DNA of 39,130 nucleotides from Candidatus Solibacter sp. (GTDB taxonomy: Bacteria; Acidobacteriota; Terriglobia; Bryobacterales; Bryobacteraceae). Shown one piece after another: positions 1-10,930 of this stretch (its first letter is position 1; each line of letters opens with the position of its first letter). The stretch is taken from positions 1-39,130 of the forward strand of contig PNKE01000062.1 of NCBI GenBank assembly GCA_013822245.1. Reading direction: 5' to 3'. The translations under genes and the position numbers were made by a program. Below the pieces are notes generated by a model. The model saw only the letters and a program-made list of their open reading frames with translations, had not been told where the DNA came from and did not search any database.

Positions 1-1
1 G

Positions 2-2830
<2,829 letters not shown>

Positions 2831-2858
2831 AACTCCGGCCACGACAGAATAGAGAAGC

Positions 2859-2901
2859 AAAGCCCCGGCGCGGTCCAAAACGGAAGCGAGCCGGGGCTTT
2901 T
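2859..2901. terminator. Bidirectional intrinsic terminator between rpoC and the methyltransferase gene
   Basis: AAAGCCCCGGC at 2859-2869 pairs perfectly over 11 bp with GCCGGGGCTTT at 2890-2900 around a 20-base loop, and the plus strand ends in TTTT. It lies between two convergent genes. Read on the minus strand it is followed by a pyrimidine-rich stretch, so it can serve both transcripts. Confidence 0.9.
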
Positions 2902-2927
2902 CCTATTTGGAGAACCGACCGGGGGGG

Positions 2928-3581
2928 TCAGCGGCGGATGAGAACCTCCTGGAGGCTATCGCGGGTCATGTAGAACTTGACGCCGGCGAAAGAGGCGAAG
3001 GTCCTTTCGATGGCCCTGGCATTGAAGGGTTCGACGGGCAGGACCGAGGGGCGCGGGGCGGCTTGAATCGCGCCGCCGGTGAAGATCCTGCAAGTGAGGG
3101 GCGCGGCCGAGGCGAGGTTTTCGGGATGGAAGAGGGCCAGCAGCAGGGCGCCGGGCGCCATGAGGCGGCAGAGCCTGTCCACCAGAGCCGAGGCAGCGGC
3201 GGGAAAGAGGAACTGAAGCCGGTCCCAGGCGAGCACGGCGCCGAGAGCGGCATCGGGGAAAGGGAGGCAGTCACGGAGGAACCGTTCGAGTTTTTCGGGA
3301 TCAACGTCGCCGCGCAGGCGCTCCTGGGGGGTGAAGGCGGTTTGGTAGTTGAGGACAAGGTCTTCGGCAAAGAGGCGGTGGCCGCCGCCGGTGACGAAGT
3401 CCAGGTTCTGCTGATTGAGGCCGCCGAGGTCGAGCACCTGCAAGGGGGGAGCGCCGTCGAGGAGTTTGGCGAGGCTGAGCAACGCATGGCTCCGCCGCAA
3501 GCCGCCCTGATCGCCGGGCGAGGCGCCGGAGGCAGGGCGGCCGGAAGCAGGACCATGAGTTCCGGTCCCGCCGTTGGTCAT
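2928..3581 (-). CDS. Putative class I SAM-dependent methyltransferase-like protein
   Basis: The 217-residue product has a glycine- and proline-rich N-terminus. A Rossmann-like segment VLDLGGLNQQNLDF (about residues 49-62) follows, resembling SAM-binding motif I. LPFPDAALGAVLAWDRLQFL (about 106-125) resembles the motif that follows an LPFxDxxFD strand in methyltransferases, and a downstream LMAPGALLLALF strand is typical of the same fold. The glycine motif is GGLNQQ rather than the usual GxGxG, so SAM binding is likely but not certain, and the substrate is unknown. The start codon overlaps the bactofilin stop by four bases (ATGA, 3578-3581), indicating translational coupling. Its job is therefore probably linked to the cell envelope or cytoskeleton, which is inference from context only. 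It ends just before the shared terminator with rpoC. Confidence 0.7.
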   Translation of the reverse strand: MTNGGTGTHGPASGRPASGASPGDQGGLRRSHALLSLAKLLDGAPPLQVLDLGGLNQQNLDFVTGGGHRLFAEDLVLNYQTAFTPQERLRGDVDPEKLERFLRDCLPFPDAALGAVLAWDRLQFLFPAAASALVDRLCRLMAPGALLLALFHPENLASAAPLTCRIFTGGAIQAAPRPSVLPVEPFNARAIERTFASFAGVKFYMTRDSLQEVLIRR

Positions 3582-4111
3582 CCCTTGCGGCTCTCCGGCG
3601 GCGGGGGGACGATGACGGGTTCAACGGGCGCGGCGGCGGGAGGGGCGGCGGGTTTTGGGGGCTTGGGCGGATCGACGCGGATGGTTTCGACGTTGCCCTT
3701 GAAGTAAGCTTCGTCCTCGATGACGGGGCGGCAAGCCTTGAGGTCGCCGATCACTTTGGCGTTCTTGCGGATCTCGACGCGTTCGGAGGCTTCGAGGTTG
3801 CCCTGGACGACGCCATAGATGACGATTTCGCGGGCGCGGATCTTGCCTTCGATGTGGCCGCCCTGGCCGACGGTGAGGCGGTTTTCGGGCAGATCGACGT
3901 CGCCTTCGAGGCGGCCGTCGACCAGGAGGTCTTCCCTGCCGCTGACGGTTCCCTTGACGAGGATGGTCTTGCCGATGACGGCGGCGGATCTGGTGGTTGC
4001 TTCATCGACGCGGCGGGTGGGGTAGGTGGACGTCGGGATGGCCTCCTTGACGGGTTCCGGCGGCGCCTGCCTCGCCTGGGTCTCTTCTTCTCTTCTGCTG
4101 CGGTTCCACAT
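3578..4111 (-). CDS. Bactofilin family cytoskeletal protein
   Basis: The 177-residue product has the bactofilin layout: a charged, disordered N-terminus (about 1-40), a central right-handed beta-helix, and a proline/alanine-rich tail (about 145-177). The core carries the repeated pattern GKTILVKGTVSGREDLLVDG, then GDVDLPENRLTVGQGGHIEGKI, and then VQGNLEASERVEIRKNAKVIGDL. Bactofilins polymerise without nucleotide into membrane-associated filaments that organise cell shape, stalks or polar machinery. A GAGAGGA-type ribosome site lies about 10 bases before the ATG at 4111. The gene leads a two-gene unit with the downstream methyltransferase-like gene. No M23 peptidase partner, common beside bactofilins in other bacteria, is present. 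Confidence 0.93.
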   Translation of the reverse strand: MWNRSRREEETQARQAPPEPVKEAIPTSTYPTRRVDEATTRSAAVIGKTILVKGTVSGREDLLVDGRLEGDVDLPENRLTVGQGGHIEGKIRAREIVIYGVVQGNLEASERVEIRKNAKVIGDLKACRPVIEDEAYFKGNVETIRVDPPKPPKPAAPPAAAPVEPVIVPPPPESRKG

Positions 4112-4258
4112 TCTGGTTGTTCCTCTCGTTTCAAACTTTCAATGCCCTGGGGAACCCGGGACGGCCGCAGGGACGCGCGCGGGGATCGATTCGATCCGAC
4201 GCGGCGAGACCGCATTGCCGGGCACACCGCACCCTGAACCCAACCTCTATAGCATCCT

Positions 4259-4267
4259 ATCCTAGCA
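4259..4267 (-). promoter_or_regulatory. Candidate extended -10 promoter for the bactofilin gene
   Basis: On the minus strand this reads TGCTAGGAT, an extended -10 element (TGn plus TAGGAT). A second TAGGAT copy follows at 4259-4254. It would give a leader of about 140 bases. No good -35 was found, so confidence is low. Confidence 0.3.
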
Positions 4268-4344
4268 AGTCGCCGGTGGAGGCGGACGCCGCCGGGCATT
4301 GGTTTTTACTTCTGTTCCGCGGGACGCGCCGTGGCGCAACCTTT

Positions 4345-4350
4345 TATAAT
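4345..4350 (+). promoter_or_regulatory. -10 element TATAAT, likely leaderless promoter of the GAF gene
   Basis: This is a perfect TATAAT in a GC-rich context that ends six bases before the GTG at 4357, so the first transcribed base should fall on or next to the start codon. No convincing -35 and no Shine-Dalgarno sequence are present. Confidence 0.6.
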
Positions 4351-4356
4351 CAGGGC

Positions 4357-4959
4357 GTGCCCAAGTCAAAAGAGCTGGAAGCGAAACTGGCCACGCTAGA
4401 GCAGCAGTTGAGCGTTTTCCAGCGCATATCAAGGCTGATGGTGCGCGAGCTGAGCCTGGCCGATACGCTGCAGGCGATCGTCAATCTGGTGACGCAGTTC
4501 ACCGAGTGCGAGTCGACGCTGCTGTACCTGATCGACAACGACCGGCTGGTGCTGTGCGCTTCATCCAATCCGAACGCCTCGCAGATCGGCCGGGTGAGGC
4601 TGAAGCTGGATGAAGGACTCACCGGGTGGGTGGCGCGGGAGCGGAAGATGCTGGCGATCACAGCCGAGGCGCATAAGGATGCGCGGTTCCGCAAGTTCTC
4701 GGACTTGCCCGAGGACAACTGCGAGGCGTTCCTTTCGGTTCCGGTGATCGCCCGCAACAAGGTGATCGGGGTGATCAACGTCCACCACCGGGCGCCGCAC
4801 CGGCACACGGGGGCGGAGATGGAACTGCTGACGACGGTGGGCGAACAGGTGGGCTGCCTGCTGGTGCTGGCGCGGATGGCATCAAGCACGATCGAGGAAG
4901 CCAACCATGTGGAACTGGTGATGACGCACGGCCACATCGCGCGCAAGGGCGAGGAATAG
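4357..4959 (+). CDS. GAF domain signalling protein
   Basis: The product is about 200 residues: a short N-terminal coiled coil (KSKELEAKLATLEQQLSVFQ) followed by one GAF domain covering most of the protein. GAF landmarks include LLYLIDNDRLVL, the LDEGLTGWVARE turn, and the closing strand SVPVIARNKVIGVINVHH. GAF domains bind small ligands or mediate dimerisation; no output domain is attached, so it may act through a partner. I chose the GTG at 4357 because the coiled coil starts there and a perfect TATAAT ends six bases before it. The open frame continues upstream but that part reads as non-coding. The next gene begins five bases after the stop, so the two are probably co-transcribed. The ligand is unknown. 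Confidence 0.82.
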   Translation: MPKSKELEAKLATLEQQLSVFQRISRLMVRELSLADTLQAIVNLVTQFTECESTLLYLIDNDRLVLCASSNPNASQIGRVRLKLDEGLTGWVARERKMLAITAEAHKDARFRKFSDLPEDNCEAFLSVPVIARNKVIGVINVHHRAPHRHTGAEMELLTTVGEQVGCLLVLARMASSTIEEANHVELVMTHGHIARKGEE

Positions 4960-4964
4960 AGGCC

Positions 4965-6161
4965 ATGGCGATAACACGCAGGACGCTGCTGGCATGGGCC
5001 GGAGGAGCGCCGGCGCTGGCCCAGCCGCCGCAACCGGCGCAGCGGACACAGATGGCGCAGATGCCGGCGGGCGCGTTGCTGAAGCCGGACGAGGGCGCGC
5101 CGGCGTTCGCGCGCGGACGATGGTCGATGCAGTACTTCCATGACAAGGACCGGGAATCGATGGAATTCGGGTCACTGCATTTTTCGAGCGCCACGCGGGG
5201 TCTGGCCACGGCGGTCAGGTACAAGGACGGCGAACCGAGAGACAACCTGGCGCTGCGCACGGCCGACGGCGGCAAGACGTGGCTGGAGACCGGTATCGGA
5301 CGCCGGCCGTACTCCTTGTTCGTCCTCGACGATGCGAACGCCTGGATAGTCTGCGACAACCGGCTGCTGTATTCCGGCGAAGGGGGGGCGGGTTGGCAGC
5401 GCCGGAGACTGCCTGACCGCAAGATGCTCCGGGTCCATTTCCAGTCGCCCACCCGCGGATGGGCCTATGGCGTCGGGAATGTGTTCCATGAGACCAGCGA
5501 CGGCGGCAGGACGTGGAAGCCGGTGAAGGAGAGCGTGGATCTGAAGCTGAGCAGCGACAACACGCTGTTGAGCTGGCTGGAGTTCGTTTCGCCGAAGCAG
5601 GGCATGATGGCCGGCACTTCGCGGAGGCGGATGGAGTGGAACTCATACCTGCCGGATTGGATGGCGCCGGAGCGCTCGACGCGGCGGCGGCTGATGCCGG
5701 GCGTGATCTTCACGATGGTGACGGGCGACGGCGGCGAAACGTGGAGACCGGTGACCACCTCGGCATTCGGCGATTTGACGAAGGTGCGTTTGCGGGACAT
5801 GAGGGGCGCAAGCCTGATCGCCTATGACGACGGCTTCGACTGGCCGTCGGAGGTGAACGCACTGGATCTGCGCACGGGCGGCAACGAGCCCATATTCCGG
5901 CGGCGGCAGATTCACGTCACCGACATGGCGCTGGTGGGCAAGGCGGGCATCCTGGTGGCGGGGATTGAAGCGTTGGGGCGGCTGCGGATGTCGAGCCTGA
6001 GCGGGCGGGTGAAGGCGATCTACAGCCCGAACTCGAAGGACTGGTACGACATGAAGGTGGACTACCGGGCAGAGGGTACGTTTGCGAGGATTGCACGGGT
6101 GGGCGATGATCAGTTCTGGCTGGCTTCAAACGCGGGCATGATACTGAAACTGGGCGAGTGA
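4965..6161 (+). CDS. Secreted Ycf48/Asp-box beta-propeller-like protein with Tat leader
   Basis: The 398-residue product begins MAITRRTLLAWAGG and ends its leader near APALA, a twin-arginine export signal. The mature part carries three Asp-box motifs: TADGGKTW (about 99-106), TSDGGRTW (about 175) and TGDGGETW (about 260). These mark repeated beta-propeller blades of the Ycf48/BNR/sortilin type. Ycf48 itself assists photosystem II assembly, but in non-phototrophs such proteins are simply exported propellers of unknown role. Glycoside-hydrolase (sialidase) catalytic residues were not recognised. The gene starts five bases after the GAF gene and is probably in its transcription unit; a GAGG lies about 10 bases upstream of the ATG. 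Function is unassigned beyond being a folded, exported binding or assembly protein. Confidence 0.75.
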   Translation: MAITRRTLLAWAGGAPALAQPPQPAQRTQMAQMPAGALLKPDEGAPAFARGRWSMQYFHDKDRESMEFGSLHFSSATRGLATAVRYKDGEPRDNLALRTADGGKTWLETGIGRRPYSLFVLDDANAWIVCDNRLLYSGEGGAGWQRRRLPDRKMLRVHFQSPTRGWAYGVGNVFHETSDGGRTWKPVKESVDLKLSSDNTLLSWLEFVSPKQGMMAGTSRRRMEWNSYLPDWMAPERSTRRRLMPGVIFTMVTGDGGETWRPVTTSAFGDLTKVRLRDMRGASLIAYDDGFDWPSEVNALDLRTGGNEPIFRRRQIHVTDMALVGKAGILVAGIEALGRLRMSSLSGRVKAIYSPNSKDWYDMKVDYRAEGTFARIARVGDDQFWLASNAGMILKLGE

Positions 6162-6236
6162 GCGGGGGCGCCGATAGATCCTGGGGCGGCGAGGCGATCG
6201 GCTACACTGGAGGTGATTTCAGGAGGCCGTTCACCG

Positions 6237-7148
6237 ATGTCATTGTCCAGACGTTCCATGTTTGCCGCCGCGGCACTGCCGTTGCCCGCCCTGCGCGCCG
6301 CGGCCGGGGCTACCACGAAGCGGATTCCGCTGGCCGTCTCCACCTATTCCTACTGGCACTTCCGCCAGCCGAAGTACCCCATCGAGAAGGTGATCGATTC
6401 GGCGGCGAAGATCGGCTTCGACGGCGTCGAAATTCTGCACCGGCAGATGGACAACGAGACGCCGGGGTATGTGAACGCGCTGAAGAAACGGGCCTTCGAG
6501 CAGGGGCTGTCGTTCCCGATGCTGTCGATCCATCAGGACTTCGTCTTTCCTGACAAGGCCGAGCGGCAGAAGCATATCGGCCACACGCGGCGCTGCCTGG
6601 AGCTGTCGGCGCGGCTCGGGATTCCGGCCATGCGGCTGAACTCAGGCCGATGGAAGACGATTCCGAGTTTCGACGACCTGATGAAGGTGAAGGGCAACGA
6701 ACCGCCGCTGGCCGGATACAAGCTGGATGACGCGATCGGGTGGTGCGTGGAGTCGATCAACGCCTGCCTGCCGGATGCCGAGAAGCTGGGCGTGCAGATG
6801 TGCCTGGAGAATCATTGGGGCCTGACCACGGACATTGACGTTCTGCTGAAGATCCACGCCATGGTGAACTCGCCGTGGCTGGGGTTGAACCTGGATACGG
6901 GCAACTACCCGGAAGCCGAACCCTACGGCGGCATCGCCAAACTGGCGCCGAAGGCGACCATCGTGCAGGCGAAGACGTATTATGGCGGCGGCGAGTGGTA
7001 CACGCTGGACCTGGATTATCCGCGCATCGCGAGGATACTGAGAGGCGCTGGGTTCAAGGGCTGGGTGTCGCTTGAAATGGAAGGCAAGGAAGATCCCGAC
7101 GCCGCCGTGCCGAAGAGCTACGACGTGTTGCGGCGGGCGTTCGCCTGA
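6237..7148 (+). CDS. Sugar phosphate isomerase/epimerase-like TIM-barrel protein, Tat-exported
   Basis: The product is 303 residues. AGGAGG at 6221-6226 sets the ATG at 6237 as the start; an upstream in-frame GTG at 6213 would put that site inside the gene. The N-terminus [24 protein letters not shown] is a twin-arginine leader. The body matches the xylose isomerase-like TIM-barrel superfamily: [50 protein letters not shown] and a C-terminal [13 protein letters not shown]. The acidic and His residues in these motifs are those that bind the divalent metal in this superfamily. Members isomerise or epimerise sugars or inositols; the substrate here is unknown. Exported members of this family beside Gfo/Idh oxidoreductases are common in Acidobacteria and Planctomycetes, and one such oxidoreductase lies at 18206. 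Confidence 0.85.
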   Translation: MSLSRRSMFAAAALPLPALRAAAGATTKRIPLAVSTYSYWHFRQPKYPIEKVIDSAAKIGFDGVEILHRQMDNETPGYVNALKKRAFEQGLSFPMLSIHQDFVFPDKAERQKHIGHTRRCLELSARLGIPAMRLNSGRWKTIPSFDDLMKVKGNEPPLAGYKLDDAIGWCVESINACLPDAEKLGVQMCLENHWGLTTDIDVLLKIHAMVNSPWLGLNLDTGNYPEAEPYGGIAKLAPKATIVQAKTYYGGGEWYTLDLDYPRIARILRGAGFKGWVSLEMEGKEDPDAAVPKSYDVLRRAFA

Positions 7149-7277
7149 CCGGGCTGCCGCATCCTCGCCAACGCCCGCACATCGATGGACGGGGCGCCTG
7201 AGCCGGTAGGAACGGACGGCCCCCCGGGCGTCGCCGCCAACGGGCGGTGGCGCGGCCTGATTTCAGACATTGCTATC

Positions 7278-7286
7278 TGATATAAT
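7278..7286 (+). promoter_or_regulatory. Extended -10 promoter (TGATATAAT) for the transcarboxylase genes
   Basis: TG, one base, then TATAAT at 7281-7286 forms a textbook extended -10 element, which can work without a -35; none is obvious. The predicted transcript start is near 7293, giving a leader of about 68 bases before the ATG at 7361. Confidence 0.7.
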
Positions 7287-7296
7287 CCGAGTGGGC

Positions 7297-7334
7297 ACTC
7301 TCAATCGCACATCTTCTATCATTAGGTTGAGAAT
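7297..7334 (+). promoter_or_regulatory. Possible stem-loop in the 5' leader of the transcarboxylase 5S gene
   Basis: ACTCTCAA at 7297-7304 can pair with TTGAGAAT at 7327-7334 with one mismatch, around a 22-base A/T-rich loop. It lies inside the predicted leader. No known riboswitch consensus was recognised, including the cobalamin box that a B12-dependent pathway might suggest. Confidence 0.35.
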
Positions 7335-7360
7335 CTGCTCTACAAGGTACTTATTCACAT

Positions 7361-8866
7361 ATGTCTAAAAAAATCGATGTGACTGAACTCATCCTACGCG
7401 ACGCCCACCAGAGCCTGATGGCCACGCGCATGGCGATGGAGGACATGGTCCCGGCCTGCGAGGACATCGACAAGGCCGGATATTGGTCAGTGGAATGCTG
7501 GGGAGGCGCAACATTCGACGCCTGCATCCGGTTTCTGAACGAGGATCCCTGGGAGCGGCTGCGCCAGTTCCGCAAACTGTTGCCGAATTCCCGGCTGCAG
7601 ATGTTGTTGCGCGGCCAGAACCTGCTCGGCTACCGCCACTACGAGGACACCGTGGTGGACCACTTTGTCGAAAAGTCGGCACAGAACGGCATGGACGTAT
7701 TCCGCGTGTTTGACGCGCTGAACGACATCCGGAACGTGCGCCGGTCGATTCAAGCGGTGAAGCGTTCGGGCAAGCACGCGCAGGGGACGATTTGTTATAC
7801 GGTAAGCCCGCTGCACACCATCCCGGCGTTTGTCGAATTCGCCGAGCAACTGGTGGAGATGGGCTGTGATTCGCTGTGCATCAAGGACATGGCGGCGCTG
7901 TTGAAGCCGCAACCGGCGTACGAACTGGTGAAGGCGATCAAGGCGGCGTGCGGCAAGGAGATGCGGGTACACGTGCATGTGCATGCGACGACGGGCGTGA
8001 CGCTGGTGAGCCTGATGAAGGCGATCGAAGCCGGCGCCGATTGCGTGGACACGGCGATCAGTTCGCTGTCGCTGGGGCCGGGCCACAACCCGACGGAGTC
8101 GCTGGTCGAGATGCTACATGGCACGGGCTATCACGCTGAGATCGACAAGGACCGGATGCGGAAGATCAAGGAGCACTTCGCCGGGGTGCGGCCGCGGTAC
8201 AAGGAGTTTTTGTCCGACATCACGGGGGTGGAAACCGACATCTTCGATTCGCAGATACCGGGCGGGATGATCTCGAATATGGAGTCGCAGTTGAAGCAGC
8301 AGGGGGCGGGCGACAAGTTGAAGGCAGTGCTGGGGGAAGTGCCGAACGTGCGCAAGGTGGCGGGGTATCCGCCGCTGGTGACGCCGTCGTCGCAGATCGT
8401 GGGCACGCAGGCGGTGTTCAACGTGATGATGGGCGACTACAAAGTGCTCACGGGCGAGTTCGCCGACCTGATGCTGGGCTACTACGGCACAACGATCGGC
8501 CCGCGCGATCAGAAGATCGTCGAGCTGGCGGCGAACCAGACCAAGAAGGATCGCATCACCTGCCGTCCGGCCGACACGCTGAAGCCGGAGTGGGAAGGGT
8601 TGCGGTCGATGGCGCTGGCGTTGAAGGGATGCGACGGTTCCGACGAAGACGTGCTGACCTACGCCATGTTCCCGCAGGTGGCGCCGAAGTTCTTTTCGAC
8701 GCGCCATGAAGGCCCGAAGAACCTGGGCAAGGATCCGTCAAAGGCAGCGGCGCCGGCGGCTGGCGCCGCGGCCGGCGATACGGTCAAGGGCCCGGTTCAA
8801 ACCACGGTTGCCTACGAGATCAAGCTCAACGGCAAGACGACCAAAGTCACGGTCTCGCCGGCCTAG
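7361..8866 (+). CDS. Methylmalonyl-CoA carboxytransferase (transcarboxylase) 5S subunit
   Basis: The 501-residue product closely follows the Propionibacterium transcarboxylase 5S subunit, which transfers the carboxyl group between carboxybiotin and pyruvate to make oxaloacetate. The barrel begins LILRDAHQSLMATRMAMEDM with metal-ligand Asp14. Lys175 lies in CIKDMAAL and is the residue expected to be carbamylated at the metal. His206 and His208 in HVHVHATTG are the remaining ligands. SSLSLGPGHNPTES and the GFPP-like GYPPLVTPSSQIVGTQAV complete the family signature. The C-terminus carries the 5S-type extension ending YEIKLNGKTTKVTVSPA instead of a fused biotin domain, which argues against a full-length pyruvate carboxylase or OadA with its own carrier. 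The gene opens the propionate cluster, 155 bases ahead of the 12S gene. No strong ribosome site is seen. Confidence 0.93.
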   Translation: MSKKIDVTELILRDAHQSLMATRMAMEDMVPACEDIDKAGYWSVECWGGATFDACIRFLNEDPWERLRQFRKLLPNSRLQMLLRGQNLLGYRHYEDTVVDHFVEKSAQNGMDVFRVFDALNDIRNVRRSIQAVKRSGKHAQGTICYTVSPLHTIPAFVEFAEQLVEMGCDSLCIKDMAALLKPQPAYELVKAIKAACGKEMRVHVHVHATTGVTLVSLMKAIEAGADCVDTAISSLSLGPGHNPTESLVEMLHGTGYHAEIDKDRMRKIKEHFAGVRPRYKEFLSDITGVETDIFDSQIPGGMISNMESQLKQQGAGDKLKAVLGEVPNVRKVAGYPPLVTPSSQIVGTQAVFNVMMGDYKVLTGEFADLMLGYYGTTIGPRDQKIVELAANQTKKDRITCRPADTLKPEWEGLRSMALALKGCDGSDEDVLTYAMFPQVAPKFFSTRHEGPKNLGKDPSKAAAPAAGAAAGDTVKGPVQTTVAYEIKLNGKTTKVTVSPA

Positions 8867-8942
8867 GGAGGGCGCGGCGGCTGGAACCGCCAGGGCCTGA
8901 ATGAGGCGGGCGTAATCGTTCGAAGGATCAGCGGCGCAAGGG

Positions 8943-8963
8943 GCCGCGGCGGAATGCCGCGGC
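8943..8963 (+). repeat. Strong hairpin between the 5S and 12S genes
   Basis: GCCGCGGC at 8943-8950 and again at 8956-8963 forms an 8-bp stem with a five-base loop inside the 155-base gap. No T-run follows, so it is not a classic terminator. It may stabilise or mark processing of the mRNA. The rest of the gap shows no gene. Confidence 0.5.
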
Positions 8964-9021
8964 AGCGCCTGCGCCGCAACAAGGTTTGTTTCTCTAGAAC
9001 AGTTCATCGGAATTCATACAC

Positions 9022-10566
9022 ATGTCAATGGAAAAAAAGATCGCTGATTTGAAGAAGCGCCGCGAGAAGCAGCATCAGGGCGGCGGCGCCGACAAGTTGG
9101 ACAAGCACCGGTCGCAGGGCAAGCTGACGGCGCGCGAGCGTCTCGATGGCGTGCTCGATCCGGGCTCTTTCCAGGAGGTCGGGTTGTTCGCGCAGCACCG
9201 CGCGACGCAGTTCGGCATGGAAGGCAGGGAAGCGCCGGCCGACGGGGTGGTGACGGGGGCGGGCACGATCGACGGGCGGCTGGTGCATTTCGCCAGCCAG
9301 GACTTCACGGTGATGGGCGGCTCGGCGGGCGAGTTGCACTCGGTGAAGGTGGCCAAGATCATGGAGCAGTCGCTGAAGACCGGGACGCCGTTTGTGTTCA
9401 TCAACGATTCGGGCGGGGCGCGCGTGCAGGAGGGCATCGACAGCCTGAGCGGCTACGGCCAGGTGTTTTATTCGAATGTCCAACTGTCGGGCGCCGTGCC
9501 TCAGATCTCGCTGATCTGCGGACCGTGCGCGGGCGGGGCGGCGTATTCGCCGGCGCTGACCGATTTCATTATCCAGACGCGCAATGCGCAGATGTTCATC
9601 ACCGGGCCGCAGGTGATCAAGCAGGTGACCGGCGAGACGGTGACGGCCGATGCGCTGGGCGGGCCCGAGGCGCATATGGTGAACTCCGGCGTGATCCACT
9701 TCATCGCCGAGGACGACAACGAAGCGCTGCTGATCTGCAAGAAGCTGCTCAGTTTCCTGCCGAACAACAACATGGAAGATCCGCCGGAGGTTCCGTCGGA
9801 CTGCAACGTCGAACCGTCGGCCGAACTGAACGCGATCGTGCCGGACGATCCGAAGCAGCCCTACGACGTGCGCGACGTGATCCTGCGGGTAGTCGACAAC
9901 TTCGATTTCCTCGAAGTCCAGGCCGCCTATGCGCCGAACCTGGTGATTGGCTTTGCGCGAATCTGCGGCCGTTCGGTGGGCGTGGTGGCGAACCAGCCGT
10001 CGTATCTGGCGGGGGTGCTGGACATCAACGCCTCGGACAAGGGCGCGCGTTTTGTGCGCTTCTGTAACGCCTTCAACATCCCGCTGCTGACGTTCGTGGA
10101 CTGCCCCGGCTTCATGCCCGGCGTGCAGCAGGAGTACGGCGGCATCATCCGCCACGGCGCGAAGATGCTGTTTGCCTACTCGGCGGCGACGGTTCCGAAG
10201 CTCACCGTCACGCTGCGCAAGTCCTACGGCGGGGCGCACATTGCGATGTGCTGCAAGGATCTGGGCGCGGACCGCGCGTTTGCGTGGCCGACCGCCGAAA
10301 TCGCCGTCATGGGCGCCGAGGGCGCGGCGGAGATCGTTTTCCGCAAGGAGATCTCCGAGGCCGAGGACAAGGTGGCGAAGCGCAAGGAGATGATCGACAT
10401 GTACCGCGACGCCTTTTCGAATCCCTATGTCGCGGCGGGCCGCAGGCTGGTGGACGACGTGATCGAGCCGGCCGATACGCGGCGCAAGCTGGCGCAGGCG
10501 CTCGAATACCTGCACACCAAGCGCGAGTTGAGGCCCTCGAAGAAGCACGGGCTGATTCCGCTCTAG
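9022..10566 (+). CDS. Methylmalonyl-CoA carboxytransferase 12S subunit (acyl-CoA carboxyltransferase)
   Basis: The 514-residue product is a carboxyltransferase of the 12S/MmdA/PccB type. It moves the carboxyl group from methylmalonyl-CoA to biotin, releasing propionyl-CoA. It has the paired crotonase-like domains of the family. The N half contains KLTARERLDGVLDPGSFQE, FINDSGGARVQEGIDSLSGY with its oxyanion-hole glycines, and CGPCAGGAAYSPALTDF. The C half contains GRSVGVVANQPSYLAGVLDI, FVDCPGFMPGVQQEYGGIIR and KSYGGAHIAMCCKDLGAD. The length matches family members. Propionyl-CoA carboxylase beta subunits look very similar, but the neighbouring 5S and stand-alone biotin carrier, and the absence of a biotin carboxylase gene, favour transcarboxylase. 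The ATG at 9022 lacks a clear ribosome site; a second ATG lies at 9028. Confidence 0.93.
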   Translation: MSMEKKIADLKKRREKQHQGGGADKLDKHRSQGKLTARERLDGVLDPGSFQEVGLFAQHRATQFGMEGREAPADGVVTGAGTIDGRLVHFASQDFTVMGGSAGELHSVKVAKIMEQSLKTGTPFVFINDSGGARVQEGIDSLSGYGQVFYSNVQLSGAVPQISLICGPCAGGAAYSPALTDFIIQTRNAQMFITGPQVIKQVTGETVTADALGGPEAHMVNSGVIHFIAEDDNEALLICKKLLSFLPNNNMEDPPEVPSDCNVEPSAELNAIVPDDPKQPYDVRDVILRVVDNFDFLEVQAAYAPNLVIGFARICGRSVGVVANQPSYLAGVLDINASDKGARFVRFCNAFNIPLLTFVDCPGFMPGVQQEYGGIIRHGAKMLFAYSAATVPKLTVTLRKSYGGAHIAMCCKDLGADRAFAWPTAEIAVMGAEGAAEIVFRKEISEAEDKVAKRKEMIDMYRDAFSNPYVAAGRRLVDDVIEPADTRRKLAQALEYLHTKRELRPSKKHGLIPL

Positions 10567-10588
10567 GCGAGGAGAACGGAGCCACAGC

Positions 10589-10915
10589 ATGGAAAATGTC
10601 AGTCTGAAAACCCTCAGCGAGCAGATTGAGGCGCTGCAACGCCAGGTGGAGGCGCTGACGGCGCGTTTGGCGGAGGTGGAAGGCTACGGCCCGCAGGCCG
10701 CGCCGCCGCCCGAGCCAGGCGCCGCCACGTCCTCGCCGCAGCTGCGCGAAGGCATCACGGAAGAGACCCTGCTGGCGATCGCCGCCGCCGTTTCCGCGTA
10801 TCTCGGGAAGCGGGCGCCGATCCGCCAGGTTCGACTGGTCTCGTCGCAGGCCTGGGCGCAGCAGGGGCGCGCATTCATTCAAGCCTCGCACCGCATCGAG
10901 AGAAAACAGGATTAA
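10589..10915 (+). CDS. Small coiled-coil accessory subunit of the transcarboxylase cluster (OadG-tail-like)
   Basis: The 108-residue product begins with an amphipathic heptad segment (about 5-32, SLKTLSEQIEALQRQVEALT), continues through a proline/alanine linker (about 35-50), and ends in a conserved-looking block. In that block EETLLAIAAAVSAYLGKRAP and WAQQGRAFIQASHRI resemble the cytoplasmic C-terminal tail of decarboxylase gamma/OadG-type small subunits. No membrane segment is present, unlike true OadG of sodium-pumping decarboxylases. It sits between the 12S and 1.3S genes, 22 and 15 bases away, with GAGGAG upstream of the ATG. The likely role is to help assemble the carboxyltransferase and biotin carrier. 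This rests on position and the tail motif; I cannot name a characterised orthologue. Confidence 0.6.
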   Translation: MENVSLKTLSEQIEALQRQVEALTARLAEVEGYGPQAAPPPEPGAATSSPQLREGITEETLLAIAAAVSAYLGKRAPIRQVRLVSSQAWAQQGRAFIQASHRIERKQD

Positions 10916-10930
10916 GGGGAGAAGCCAGCC

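Noticed and set aside
2907-3707. 266-codon plus-strand frame over the methyltransferase and bactofilin genes
   Set aside because: Gly/Glu-rich antisense reading; both minus-strand genes have conserved patterns and coupled ends.
7149-7360. Cobalamin riboswitch before the B12-dependent pathway genes
   Set aside because: The leader is too short and no B12-box-like conserved sequence was seen.
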